From contig JAKNDB010000087.1 in NCBI GenBank assembly GCA_024305405.1, forward strand, positions 3,908,501-3,972,500: a stretch of DNA of 64,000 nucleotides, written 5' to 3'. Shown in pieces: positions 51,701 to 64,000 of the stretch; the stretch's first letter is position 1, and each line of letters begins with the position of its first letter. The notes under the pieces were generated by a model, which ran no database searches, had not been told where the DNA came from, and saw only the letters and a list, made by a program, of their open reading frames with translations. Position numbers and translations under genes: made by a program. The DNA is from Dirofilaria immitis (Eukaryota > Nematoda > Chromadorea > Rhabditida > Onchocercidae).

Positions 51701-52160
51701 AAACTTCAAAAGAAATGTCGAATTATATTGTCTAACAATAAATATCATTTAATAACGGAGACTTAGGTTAATAAAATAATAAGTTTAGACCTCACTGGCC
51801 GTAACATCATAATGTTCGCGATCTTTTATTTGCTCTTCACTGCTAGTAGAATCATCATCATTCCCGTAGAGATTCTGTAATTGTAGTAATCATTACTTTC
51901 GTCATTATAATTATCAAAACCTTAATACATTCAAAATAAAAGCATTCAATGAATCGAAAGAAGAATGACTTGAAATTCTTTCATTTTCCAGCGAAACTTT
52001 GCAGAATTACCTGTGTAATTCTAAACAGTCTGGATAGAAGAGTTTCGAAGGATTTGATGCCAAAATCTCCATCATTATCCTGAATCCATTTTACAAAAGG
52101 CTGTGCCCCATATACTGCTATCAATGTGAAAATAAGACAAATGATTGAACTTCGAATCAT
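45739..52160 (-). CDS. secreted EMI and fasciclin-1 (FAS1) matrix protein, TGFBI/periostin type
   Basis: Probable extracellular matrix or cell-adhesion protein. Exon 52160-52011 begins MIRSSIICLIFTLIAVYGAQ, a clear signal peptide. 51874-51791 is acidic. 49925-49744 encodes the second half of an EMI-like domain (ends RIIECCDGYYTTDIEEGC, the CCxGY hallmark). FAS1 sequence follows in exons 49090-48938, 48616-48466, 48296-48160, 48083 to about 47990, 47869-47750 (VASNGVIHIIDDIILP), 47598-47474 (AIFIPPDNSFR), 47210-47115 (VMNHIVIND), 46963-46862 (CSTTVYSIDA), 46494-46273 (NTLKELINSRDDFSVFASLL, then NDFVRRHIFRG), 46190-46054 and 45849-45739 (DIFAMNGILHILKNP). That gives up to four FAS1 units, the first degenerate, matching the EMI plus four FAS1 plan of TGFBI/periostin. 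One-base breaks lie at 46368-46373 and about 47818-47822. Phase does not match across the 1.87 kb intron before the EMI exon, so an exon may be missing. Confidence 0.82.
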
Positions 52161-52190
52161 CTCCTTCCTTTCACTTTCTTCTTTTCAGCA

Positions 52191-53418
52191 ACTGTTAAAT
52201 AAACAAATGAAATGAATTTTAAGAATGAAGGCACCGCGCAGCAATTTTCAATCGTCTGAAGTAAAAACCGAAGGATCTTCAGAATCTCTGCATCGAAGAG
52301 TTAGTTGAATTTTAGAATCTTTGTAGCAATGAAATATTTCATGTCCGAATTGTGATTTTGCCTATTTTGCTATTTTTGAAGAATGAAAGACGAATAAAGA
52401 GAAGAAAAATGAACGTACAGAAAAGCAGAGTGACCTAATTACATATGAAATCAGTTTGTGAAAGAATTTCGGACGAATGTTCGATGAATATTATGTCGTT
52501 TGATATATGCATTATTGATCATTCTAGTTTCGATAGGTCATAGTTGCTAATAAATAATCCGAAACGAGCCTAACCTGGATATTTTCAAAGGTTATATTTA
52601 CAAGCATAGGTCAACAAATGATAGAAATGTCAATCGTAGCAGTAAATAAACAGTCAATCCATAGTTTTTAAAATCAGAAGAAAATGAGACGAGCCAACTA
52701 CTGTTTGCAATCAATGTCCTTCAAGAAAAAGTAGTTCACCTTCACTGAAATGAAATGGCAACAATAAATCTATTTCCCAAAGAAACATTATTCATTGTCT
52801 ACAGAGTTTTCATACACTTCCCGTGTCAACAGTCAAAATTTCAATTTCTCTTTCTCCCGTGTAACATACAAATTATCTAATCAATTTCATAAACTATATT
52901 ATTTCATTGTTGTTGCTGTCTTTTTCCGCATTGAACTTTACGTCTTCTTTTCCAGTCATTCATTATTTAGTGAAATTCACGTTACATCTTGTAATAATAA
53001 CATTTTCTTCGTTTATTGATTTTCAGTAAAAAAAATCAATTCTTAAATGATATAACCACTGAAAAATCTTTTTTGTCAGTGCCAGATCAGAATCATTCGA
53101 TTCAGTGACATGAATCTTTTCGTTGTGATAAAATTGTCCATCGAAATGAACAAAAATCAGCCCTTAGAAGAGAAATAGAAAATGTCAGTGATCAAATCAT
53201 TTATTTCGCTCAGACCGTTAGCCAATTTAAGACAGTTATTTTGTTTTATCTAGTGATTTAGAACTATATAACACTATTAATACCAACAACAGCATTAAAT
53301 ATAATGAAGGAGATCTTAGGCGTATGTCTAACTGGGCATTTGATTAGTTCGATTTCATGTCATCACATATTATCATTATTTCATATAGATTATATTTCTG
53401 ATTCATCGTCAATTTCCT
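52191..53418. other. intergenic region between the FAS1 gene and the TTI1 gene
   Basis: Contains an acceptor-like TTTAACAG (minus strand) just above 52191, 31 bases upstream of the FAS1-gene ATG, which may be the trans-splice site. The ORF at 52795-53019 (+) is unsupported. Confidence 0.45.
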
Positions 53419-56400
53419 TTAATTTTGCTTTACACACAGAAAGCAAATTTTTGAAGCACTTTGCAAAGTTTTAGGCTGTGTAACATCGCAATATGCTTTG
53501 GCCATTTCTACAGCACTTCTCCAATCTGCATTACGCGCTTCGATGTAACGAAAAACGACGTCCAAGCTAAAATAAAAAAGTATATATCTCGTACTTATTT
53601 TGTGATTACAAAAAAATGAATTCAAAAAAGTCTGAATAATTACCTTATCTCTAATTCTGGATGAAAAACGATAAAAACATTGAAAGCTCAAAAATTTAAT
53701 CATTACGCAAAACTGGCTATCCGTTAATAAAGCCACCACAAATATATAATTGAATTTAATCATTCACGAATCTTTTTTCGCTTCTTATTCCTATGTCAGA
53801 TGTGTAAAGTTACTACAATGAATATGCTGGAAAATTTAGCACTTACTTTTCCAAAACAGCTTGTTGAAATTTATAAATAGCCGAATGAAAATAAGCTCCT
53901 TGGGCATTGGCACTTGTAGTGATTTGCTCAAGCATGAATTTACGAATTGATGGCCATGCTTGAGGGATAAAACGACGGTAACAGAAACTGCCAGAAAGTT
54001 CACACATCGTTACAACCACCTTTAAATAAAATTATAATACAATATAGAAAAAAATAAATGTACTAGAAACTGTATATGTAATATAAGCATTTAACCTAAA
54101 CAATTAAAACGCTACAAAAACTTTTTATAAACTATGAAGATCCTCGTTATTCTAAAGAGAATGAGATTTCGAAAATAAAAATTTTAGTATGAAATGAAAA
54201 GTTTACATGTTGTTAAGGCTACCTATAAAATAAAATCATGCTGAAATCTGGGAAAAAATAAACAATATTAGAAATTGAAAAGATGAGAGGGAAAAGTAAA
54301 AGACAATATTAATAATATCTAAAATCGTGACGAAATAAGAAAGAATATAAGATTTCTGAAGTTCCGTTATTAGAACTTTAACTCTTCCATCATATCTTTT
54401 CAATATATTTATGTATATATATAATTTCCGTCATAGGAGATAAACCAAAAATAACAAACTAGAACTTTCAAAGCAATAACCTTAAATCCAGCCAATCGCA
54501 CATTCAAGTTTTTCATTTGGAGACAGTCCAAAACTGCTAACCAATTCTGATGAATCATCGGCAAGTAATCATCCGGGAAATATCGCAGATCCTTCAGACA
54601 TACATCTACGATTTTCAGAATCAACAAGCGGATTGGCACGTAAGAAGAAAAGAGAAGATGTTTCGTTCTAAAAATCAGAAATTTCCAAATGAACAAATTT
54701 TATTATAAATGTCTGCACTTTATGATATATCAGGTAACAGCACTAATCTGAGTCTCAAAATAACCCGAAATGCTCAGCTGTCAATTTTAAATAAACATAC
54801 CTTTTCAAAACATTGTTTATGGATTCAACAAAGCTTGGTTTTGGAGCTTTCTTGTCTGAATTATCCTCATCATATTCAATTTCTTGAGGTCTGACATCAG
54901 GGAACCATTTCCCAATAGCCATTGCAAAACTAAGTAGAGCCCTAAGAATCAAAATTAGCCATTCCTGAAACACAATAAGTGTGACATGTTTAATATGTAT
55001 AAGAAAATAAATTCAAATAAAATTCAAAAAGAGAAAACATATCTGCGATCCTAAATCAACTGCAAGTAAAAGTTCTTGAACAACGTGATCGGTGATCTCG
55101 AATAACTCAGCTGTGTTACAATGATCGAGCAGTGAAGAGAGTACACAAGGTGTGCGAAGATTGCTATTGTAAGCTCTAGAACGAATGGCTACCTTTGGTA
55201 AGAGGTATTTCCGTAGGTAACACAAAGAGAGGATATGTCAGCTTCTCCAATTGCCTAAAAAGTCTAAAAATGAGAAATATTGAAAAGCCAACTTTATTGT
55301 ATATTATATGACAAGTAGGAATTAAAAAGATTCAAGACTTATTAACAAGCCTTTCTAAAACCAGTCAGCAATAATTTGTCATATAATAAGACAAACATGT
55401 AAAAATAAGCTTCAGTAAAACAAATTCTATTTCATTCTCGTTAATTAATGAATGGAGAAACATGATTTCACAATCCACTGAGATAAAGCAACTTATAGTC
55501 GTTTTTAGTTAATGAACTTATAGTCCAGTATCATTATCAACTTCTTTTTCAGATTTAAATCATTGTCGTTTTCTAACGAAATCCTAGTCATGAACATATA
55601 AGTTACTTTTGATTCATGAATCAGTTTTTACTTTAGATGTTTGAAATGGCAATCTGACCATATTTTACTGTTTAATCTTTCATCCATTTAAATATTTAAA
55701 AGAAACAAACCACAGTGGCAGCTTTTAGAGCATGTTCAGCACTTTCTGCACAAATTAGATAGGACGACTTCGTCCATTTAAATATTTCGAATAAAGTTTC
55801 ATTCATCAACTAAAATTATATCCAGTAAAATTAAGCTATGTGTTAAAGCAAAACAAACTGAAGAAAATTTATATTCGTGTTCTGACTTATTTTGCCAGAT
55901 ATTTGAATCCTTGGTCAACCTTACATAAAGCTACAAAACGAAATTCTAGATTACTCCGATAAATCTAAGAGTAGTAGATTTGGAAGAGATCAATTACAAT
56001 TTTGCTTCTTCTCAAAGAATACTTAATCACTTGAATTTCGAATATTGAAAAATTCAACCTTTTGGCATAGAAAAATAGAAGGAGTACAAATGAAAGCAGC
56101 TGCATAGAAAGATAATAAAACAGTAATCAAACAACTTTCGATATCTTGCTCATCATTATCATCTGTAATTAAGAAATTCAAATTTTGATAATTTTCTGAT
56201 TACACAATTTTGATAATAAATTACGGTTTTATTTCATTGTAGCTTTCCAACCCCTAACTAAATTTTATAAGGAAATTCAAACAATAACCTTCAATAATAT
56301 CGTCTCGTGGTGGATGATGTATATCGATTCGCTCTATCAATTTAACAGCCTGTTCAACCAGTACTTGAAGAGTATCGATAAATTTTTGAGGTGGCTTACT

Positions 56401-59400
56401 AATTTGTGTACAAGCTGCTCTTAATAAATATATAGCAAAATGATAGCTATTCGTTAATTCATCTAATTGTTTTCTATGACCAATATTTGCAGAAATACAA
56501 TCTAGGAGAACCTAAAATATAAAGTAGCGTGGATTCAACTTTTCAATTCAAATTTATAAACATAACTACCATAAAATAAACTCTGATGAAGGAAAAGGGA
56601 TCAAAGGATAAAATTTTTTAATGTATTCCTTAGTAGAAAAAAATTCATAAAATTTTTTTAAATCATTAAAGTGATGATTTCCTTACTAAAAATTTTGTTA
56701 TAAATTCGGTCAAAAATTTTAAATACTATACAAATAAAAACAGCGAAATTCAAGGAATGAAAATCACTTGCATGAGACTGTTTACTAGTAACTAACAGCA
56801 TAGCGATTTGATTGACTGTTTTCTTTTTGACATTGTACAAAAGTGGTAATTCATCTATTATACCTGTAAGCAAATTAGATAAATTTCTGATAAGACAAAA
56901 ATCTTTTTAAAGTGTGATGTGTATCTATAAGAGAGGTAAGGCTTAATTCTTTATTGATTCCTTTATCAACACTGAAAGAAAAAACTTATCGATTTCATCA
57001 GAAAATTTATCCAATTTATTAAGTTTTTAAAGGACGCTTTTTACAATGAACGTTTTTAAAAACAATTACTTGCCTAATACATCACTCTTCTCGGTAACTT
57101 CACGACTCAAACGTAATCGCTTAGCATTCAGTTGAAGTGTGGATGATAATGCAGATGTTAACAGTTCCGGTAATTTTCCACCTATTAATAAAAAGTCATT
57201 GCATCCAGAATTCATTGAAAGCAACACTCCCAAAAACTGGAAATTGATATACATTATTCTTGTTAAAAACGATCTGCCTTTTCAGTGAGTGAAACCATGC
57301 AACTGTTACTGAAAGTTATTTCACAAAAATCACTGGTCCCTCAAAATCAAACTAATACGGTGTCCGGAAGTAAGATTTCTTATTCAACAAATTAATTTAA
57401 AACAAATTTAAGTAAATTGTACAAAAATTTAAAGCATTATATAATTTGAGTAATTTTGCCCTGACTTCTTGAGTAAATAAGAACTATTTCTTCTAAAGCA
57501 AACAACCAGTCCCTCTAACTTCCACCGTATGTAAAAAAAAGGTAAAAAATTATTAAAGATAAAACTAATTCAAGATTTACTAAGATTAAAATCGATTTAA
57601 TTTTTATTGAGGAAGTGAAGTAAAAGCAAAAATCATTTGCTAGCAGTTTCTTTACCGTTACTGCTACGCAGTTTTATTTTATTTTTACCTGTTTTAAGCA
57701 TCCTTCAACATCTCCACTAACAATGGTTTCGGTAGATATAGAAATGGATAATGAATACAACCGCTCCATCAAACGACTGATGAAACTTTCATTTACTGTA
57801 TGCATCAAATATTCTTTAACTTTCCCCGAAAATTTTGCAATTCTGAAAATCACCGTAAATAATAAAATGATGAAAATATCTTATAAAGAACCTAGCAATA
57901 AAAAAATAAAATAAATTCAAGAAAAGAAAAGTAAAAAATAAAAGTAGCATATTAAGTTCAGCAATTTAAATCCGTTCTATTGCGACACAACCTTTTCTAA
58001 ATTTAAATAATCAAAAAAAAAAAACAGAGTAATGTCATGAAATATTAAACTTACTTTTCGTATGGATCACATAGCAACAGTAAAACAGCATCAATCAAAA
58101 TATTTTCAATTGAGGAAGCAAGATTTATGGTGCAATATCTGTAAACATCATACAAAAGAACAAGCAAAGTCAGCCGAATACGATAATCCTGATGCTGAAT
58201 AAGTCTGGAACACATCCGCCTGAACTAAAATTAAAAGAAAATCAACATTTTATGAATTATAATAATAATAATAACAAATCCAAAAAAATCCTAACATCTA
58301 GATCCCACTTTTTGAAGTTCCATGTATTATAATTCATTTGGTGATAAGTCATAGACGCAAACAACTCTCTAACAAATTTAAATGATATTAGTATTTCGAA
58401 AAATCAAGGGACGGAAAGAGACAACTTGGACCTTTTGGTCGTTATGGTCAATTTGAATACTTGAAACAACTCATGAATATTCTATGCTCATGATGTCAAC
58501 TATAAAATCATTTCCCTTTATACTATTAGAGTGCCGATGGTTTGGACGGAAGTGAGCTGGAAAAATTGACAGAACGTGATCTACAACGGATTTGTTCAAC
58601 GCAAACAGTATCATTGAGATAGAATATTATTCACATCAATAAATACTCCTTTAATTCTCAGTCAACTAAAGTGATTTATTCGTCATTAATGAACAAAAAA
58701 GTTTTCAGCTTTTTTGTGATAGAAGAAAATTTTCATCTTTGTTATTTTTTATTCTATATATAATAATGAATAAGGCATTTAAGCTGATTAAGAACAAAGA
58801 AATTAACTCAAATTAATTGGACGGCTATAATTTTTTAGCATTTTCTACCTGCCGTGATAAAGGACATTTTCCTTAAATTAGTATTTTACCATGAGCATCA
58901 AATTCCCGTTCTAAAATTAAATCTCACCAGAAGTTTCAAATTTTTGTTCCAATTTTCAACGTAACAAATATTTTTTCCAGAAACATTTTCAGAATTCTCT
59001 GGTTTGCTTCCAAGAATAGTTGAATCTTCTATTTCACCCCGCTTGTGCATAATAGAATCGTTTAAACAAGTTGATACAGTACAACCAAAAATCTGAAAGC
59101 ATTGATGACGACACAAAAGAATAGTCTGATTTAAAATTATAAAAAAAAATATTACTTCTTACTCGCATTAAAAAATTTTTCTTTATTCCCAAATTTCAAG
59201 CCATTTTTCTTGAAAAATTGTAAACGACATTATTTTTCGGTGAAAGATAATATAATTTAAGACAGCAAGTCTTATTCTATATTTTTATATGCCATGGGAA
59301 AACTTTTTCGCGTGAAATTAAAATATTTTCTATCCCCAATTTTTTTGAAAGCAATTTGAGTCTTTTATTTACTTGGCGAAAATTTACAAAGGGAAAAGGC

Positions 59401-61258
59401 AAATAGCACTTTCATCAGAGTTTTTCGCTCATTCAAATCAATTCCACGCTGAAAAACACCAACAGAAATCCCTCAACAAGATATAGAAGACGAAACTTGT
59501 GAACAACAAACAGATTTAAAATATTCGGCCTTAATTATTAATAAACTCAAGTTTCATGAACTTTTCGTTCTAAATCCTTATAAATGAATCCAATAATATT
59601 TTCAATACCTTCAGTGCCATATCCACAATTACTGTATTCAGATCCGTACAAGCAAGTTTAGTCATACGACAACAAATACCAGGAAGAAATGATGTAATTG
59701 TTTCAATCGATTCATCCCATGGCTTGACAAGTTCAAGTAATGTGTTTCCTAAAGAAAGCCTGAAAAAGAAAAGCATTTTATAAAGTTTTAATTGATATCT
59801 GCTCTTCCTAATCATTTCTAATGAAGGAAAATATTTTTAAAAAATGTAAGCTTAGCTTTAAAAGTCTATTGAAACCTCAAATTTGGACAAAGTTTTAGCA
59901 CCATGCAGTAGAAATTACCTGATCGTCATATCCACTTTTTGCGAACAAAACTTAGATATGAAAAATGTTATCATAAATGCAAGTTCTCTTTGATGTTCCT
60001 TTGAAAACAAATCTGAAGCGTAATTATTTTGACTTCAGCTGTGACCTTCTTTTTAATTGCTTTATTTGCCGATATGATTAAAAAGTGCCCTACACTTAAC
60101 AATATATAACCACATACTTTTCCTCTTTGTTGTATTAGAAAGCATAAATCGAACAAAGTTTGCCTCAAATGTCGCAATTCTTTCCAAGTCAACTGCATTA
60201 CTAATTTCGCTATCACCAACTATAAGGCATCTACTATTCACAGACCACAAAATGAAAGCAAATCTTCCACATCCTAAAGAATTTGGAAAATTATAAGCAA
60301 ATCCAATAAGTTTTAATATTATTATCTTTATAAGGAGGAAAAAATGTCCCCAATAAACCGAAATATTCCAATTTACGAAAAGTTTACCCCATCGCAAAAA
60401 AACTAGGAAATGGAAATGTTACAAAAGAACTTAAGTAAGGTATAACAGTGTTTTATAAATACCAATAATTTAAAAAAGACATTACGATGAGGAATAATGA
60501 ATTATTCGCCTTACCTTCGTAATTACTGATCATTATGAAAATATTATCAAAAATGGCGCGAGTTATACGAATTACCGAACTATGAATTCCCTACTTTTTC
60601 ACTTTTTCCGAAAGTGATGAATCGTTAAAATTTTTATTGCCTGGCAAATCTCCCAAATAAAGCGAAGCTTTTCATACAAGTAAAGAATTTCGATTGTTTA
60701 CTCACTTCTTCAACTTTTAAATTCTCAAAAATATTATTGAGTATCTGCAAAGCGAAATCAAAGGTATATCGATTAAACTCAAGTTTAGTTTTCATTGACC
60801 CTTTCAAAATGGAGAATGCTGTGCCAAAGATTATTCGATACAACTTGATAAGTTGTTCTTTTGTAATTTGTCCGGCTTCAGTTCGTCTAAAACTTAAACT
60901 CTTTCAAAAAAGAAAAAAATAATAATGAAATCCAGATATTCAAAATTGATTGTTGAAAACTGAGATAATTATTGATTTGGCGATAGAAAAACTTTTCTGA
61001 TTAACAGATTAGTTTCATCTCTTAAGTTATAATACCCATATATTAATAAACAAATAAAATTGGAAGTTAATTATCAACAGATCACCATAAAGAGAAAAAA
61101 CTTACGCTTAACAAACAATGAAAATTCAATAACAGATTCCGGCGAGATGGCACCTTGCGAGAATTCGCTGATAATTTTGATACATATCGACTGCGCAGTT
61201 ATCCTTATATGCCGAAAATAATTATCATTTCCAACTTCTACCATTATTTTCAGAGGAA
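53419..61258 (-). CDS. tti-1: TTI1 (TEL2-interacting protein 1) orthologue, HEAT-repeat protein
   Basis: TTI1 with TEL2 and TTI2 forms the TTT complex, which matures PI3K-like kinases such as mTOR, ATM and SMG1. The long HEAT-repeat exon series fits its ~1000-residue size. Exons, 5' to 3': 61258-61106, 60886-60706, 60273-60118, 59759 to about 59575, 59092-58928, 58224-58055, 57842-57689, 57236-57074, 56863-56768, 56511-56289, a 27-base exon 56162-56136, 55809-55711, 55254-55043, 54964-54801, 54667-54481, 54017-53847, 53566-53419. Matches to TTI1 are clearest in the C-terminal third: LRTPCVLSSLLDHCN, LLSFAMAIGKWFPDVRP, LPMIHQNWLAVLDCLQ, NVRLAGFKV, RRFIPQAWPSIRKF, HSAIYKFQQAVLE and AYCDVTQPKTLQSASKIC. 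Near the N-terminus, FLPGICCRMTKLACTD and IVPLKIMVEV also align. The first exon upstream of 61258 is not identified. One-base breaks occur near 60230, 59575, about 55235 and 54000. One intron starts with GC. Confidence 0.88.
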
Positions 61259-64000
61259 CTATTTCACTTAAAATAGCAAATCTCGGTACGATATAATATG
61301 CTTAAAACACTTCATATATATTCATTTCTGATATTTCTCATCCTATTACAACAATTACAAGGGTATGCCACCAAATTCAGAAGCAAACCGGAATCCAAAA
61401 ACAGCATCCCGATTAGAACATTATTGCATTCTATCGTTGCATGCAATACTTCAATGAAACTGTGTGTGGTTCCAAATTGCATAAGTTTTTCTCATGCGAA
61501 TTGTTGATGTGAATATTGATGATCCGATTGGTCTCAATTGTTGAGAAGAAAAGCATTATCGGTAGGGAAAAAGTTGCAATAAATGCGTACTGATCAAAGG
61601 ATAGATACTAATGCTGAAAGTTGAGGGCTTAAACAAATAAACGATTAATATTATCCAAATCAGTTTCAATATCTTGAATTTCGTGTGAATTTTTTGAATT
61701 TAACTTGCTTTACCGTAACTTTATTATTTGCACTTCAAAGTTTTTATCAGGAAAGAAGCTGACTTATCCATCTTAATTGTGATTATTTAGCATTTTATGC
61801 ATTCTTTTTATTCTCTCTTGAAAACAGTGGAAAATATTCTATTAATTCAACTATGAAATCTCTAATTTGATACTGTGTAGTTGGAAGAAAATGATGCGTT
61901 GATTTATTAAAAAACCAAAAAAAAAAATCAAGCAGTGATTTTATCTGATTGTATTTTTCAATTGATATATTAGTAATTCCTCTGATAATGAATTCGATTA
62001 GTCGTTATGAAGTTCGAATATTATATCAGTTTGATTTACAAAAGTATTTCAATTATCCCAAAATTAAAAAATATAGCAATAGCTATTTACTATTACCTTT
62101 TTATAATAAGATTTATAGATTTTCTTCATTTTCCAGTCAAGAGTTGCTATAATATATTTTCATCACCGCCAGAGTAATGCACATCAGAGTGGATAGACAA
62201 ACAAAGTAACGGACATACATGCACTTTAGAAGAGATAATTTTTCTGATAATACCTTGTTGCATTGCCGAGATAGCATCCGTGTTATCAGCAGCTATCATT
62301 GCATGCTGTTTCACATTGTTGCAGTTGACTGCATGATGGGCTGCTGAGCATTAATCATCCAATTGAGAAAACAGTTCAAATGACCCTTTTCTCTCACCTT
62401 TTTACAACTTAGTTCGTTTTACCTTTAATCAATTCATTGACGAGGTGCTTTAGATAGCAGCAACCTTGTTTGCGAATTCATATCTCTCCTTGTGCAAGAT
62501 ATCAGTTTTTACGAAAGATTTCTATGAGTTGAGGTTTCTTTGGATTTCTTGACGCAGCATGATCGAGTTTTAGATAGTTGAGAATGGACTGATATTGCTG
62601 AATACATTCATTTTTCAATATATAGCAATCTTATCACACTCTTGGTCTGTTGAATTGGATTATCGGTGGTTTGGCTAAACGGTGAAATGAGAGATTGTTT
62701 CTCGTTGACCTTTCTTTGATTCTTTTTCAGAAGCAGAAAATAATTCAAGCCGAATAATAATTAAGCTAAATTATCTCAATTGTTTTTATTGTTTTCTATT
62801 TAGTGTTGAACGATTTTTTTTACTAGCTAGAAATATGAGTTATATTGACGTACCGTTTACTTCACTTCTTGCCGGTGAAATTTATTGATAATGTAATTAC
62901 CGGTTTTTCTGATTATTCAGTGAATGAAGACTTCTCCACTTCGTCCTTATTGAGATTGATGTCCTAATTACAGGTTTTTTTTTCTTGAGAAACCGAATTC
63001 GTCCACTTGAATGTTTCAAAAAATTGTTCTCTTTATAAAGCTACTATTCATTGACATTAATTTTTACTCATTGCGTAGTTATTCAAGTAATCTTCTCTTC
63101 ATATTAGGTCAAAATTAATTTTATAATATAGCATTTTAATAGCCCTTCATTTCATAATTATTTATCTTTTTAATCTATTCTTAACTTTATTTACTCTTTT
63201 TTTACTCTATTCATAACTTTTACTATTATTGCTGCTAGGTTGTTGTTTTGAATTATCTTTATAAGTAGTGCTATGTTAAGAGAATACATTTTTTACTGGC
63301 GTAATGAAATTATTAAATTTTTTCTTTTCATATTCAGGACTGATTAGACTTTATAAAGATATAATTTCTAGCTTTTTTGATTGGGAAAACTTCAAGAACT
63401 TAGACATACCTTATTTTTAAAATGAAAATTATGAATGGATTTTGAATAATTTCCAACCGAAGAATCCTGATGAAAATGTGTCTCAGCATTAACCGTCAAG
63501 GTAATTTTCATTCAAAGTACATTTTCATTTATCATGTTTTTTTTTTTTTTTAAATTTCTTAAACATTTTATTGTTAGTGATTTCACAGCAGTTGCAAGTA
63601 AAATATATTTCAGCTCTTAACTTCCTTTCTTCATTTCTGTACCTATCTTTTTTATTTCTGATGTTGATTTAAATATCTCGATAGATGGTAACTTTGTGGG
63701 TAGTTTTCAGTTTGTTGAACAGTATATTCATAAGATCTGTTTCCTCAAATAGGCAGCAATTTTATTATTATTTATGGGTCAAATTTGTACTTGTTATAAC
63801 TTTGGATTAATTAAAGCAACAGGTAGTTTCATGATTGCTTAATGAAATAAATTATGCAAAGGACTTTTCAACTGCTCTTTTCTATTCTTGATTTATGTTT
63901 GCTCACTTCATTATCTTATTTACTGAATTATATTTAGTTTGATTTATGTTTTGAATTTTTGGAAAATACAATTCGCCTTACAGCACCTATAATTGGAAAA
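61259..64000. other. T-rich region upstream of the TTI1 gene
   Basis: The missing first TTI1 exon and promoter probably lie in the first few hundred bases. A plus-strand ORF at 61298-61507 begins MLKTLHIYSFLIFLILLQQL and resembles a signal peptide followed by a short Cys-containing tail, but without splice or homology support. From 62200 to the end I see only AT-rich, plus-strand T-rich sequence, including a T15-type run at about 63538-63551. Confidence 0.4.

Overview
The window reads as nuclear chromosomal DNA of a nematode, most likely a spirurid or filarial one. It is strongly AT-rich and uses 30-220 bp exons with consensus GT/AG introns. Several start codons lie just downstream of a TTTCAG-type acceptor, as expected for spliced-leader trans-splicing. 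All recognised genes are conserved animal genes with nematode-like divergence. I cannot name the species. No tRNA, rRNA, CRISPR array, intact transposon or viral gene was recognised.

Layout, left to right. 1-7.2 kb is gene-poor, with weak hypothetical ORFs and one inverted-repeat element near 5.2-5.6 kb. 7.3-10.5 kb (+) is a WDR31 orthologue. 10.5-15.8 kb is empty. 15.85-18.84 kb (+) is a TMEM144-family membrane protein. 20.9-26.4 kb (-) is a CDK11/PITSLRE kinase, placed head-to-head with a TDP-43 (tdp-1) gene at 27.7-32.0 kb (+). Everything recognised to the right is on the minus strand: a cysteine-rich probably secreted protein (32.8-34.8), the p97 cofactor NPL4 (36.0-39.7), an unrecognised basic multi-exon protein (41.5-44.4), an EMI plus fasciclin-1 matrix protein of the TGFBI/periostin type (45.7-52.2), and the HEAT-repeat protein TTI1 (53.4-61.3). 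61.3-64 kb is T-rich and appears non-coding.

The genes form no evident pathway or operon; gaps are mostly 1 kb or more and the set looks like ordinary housekeeping synteny. CDK11 and TDP-43, which both act in RNA processing, share a 1.3 kb divergent promoter region.

The most interesting sequence-level signals are: (1) two consecutive introns of tdp-1 that share a nearly identical ~233 bp block and bracket the exon encoding RNP1 of RRM1; (2) an RRM2 exon fragment copied into the preceding tdp-1 intron; (3) retention in this TDP-43 of the short C-terminal conserved helix; (4) an apparent absence of the N-terminal ubiquitin-like domain in NPL4; (5) two clear GC-AG introns; and (6) single-base frameshifts in essentially every conserved gene, many in homopolymers, which point to residual assembly errors rather than gene death. 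Several reading frames below are therefore described with their breaks. I found no convincing undescribed multi-gene system.
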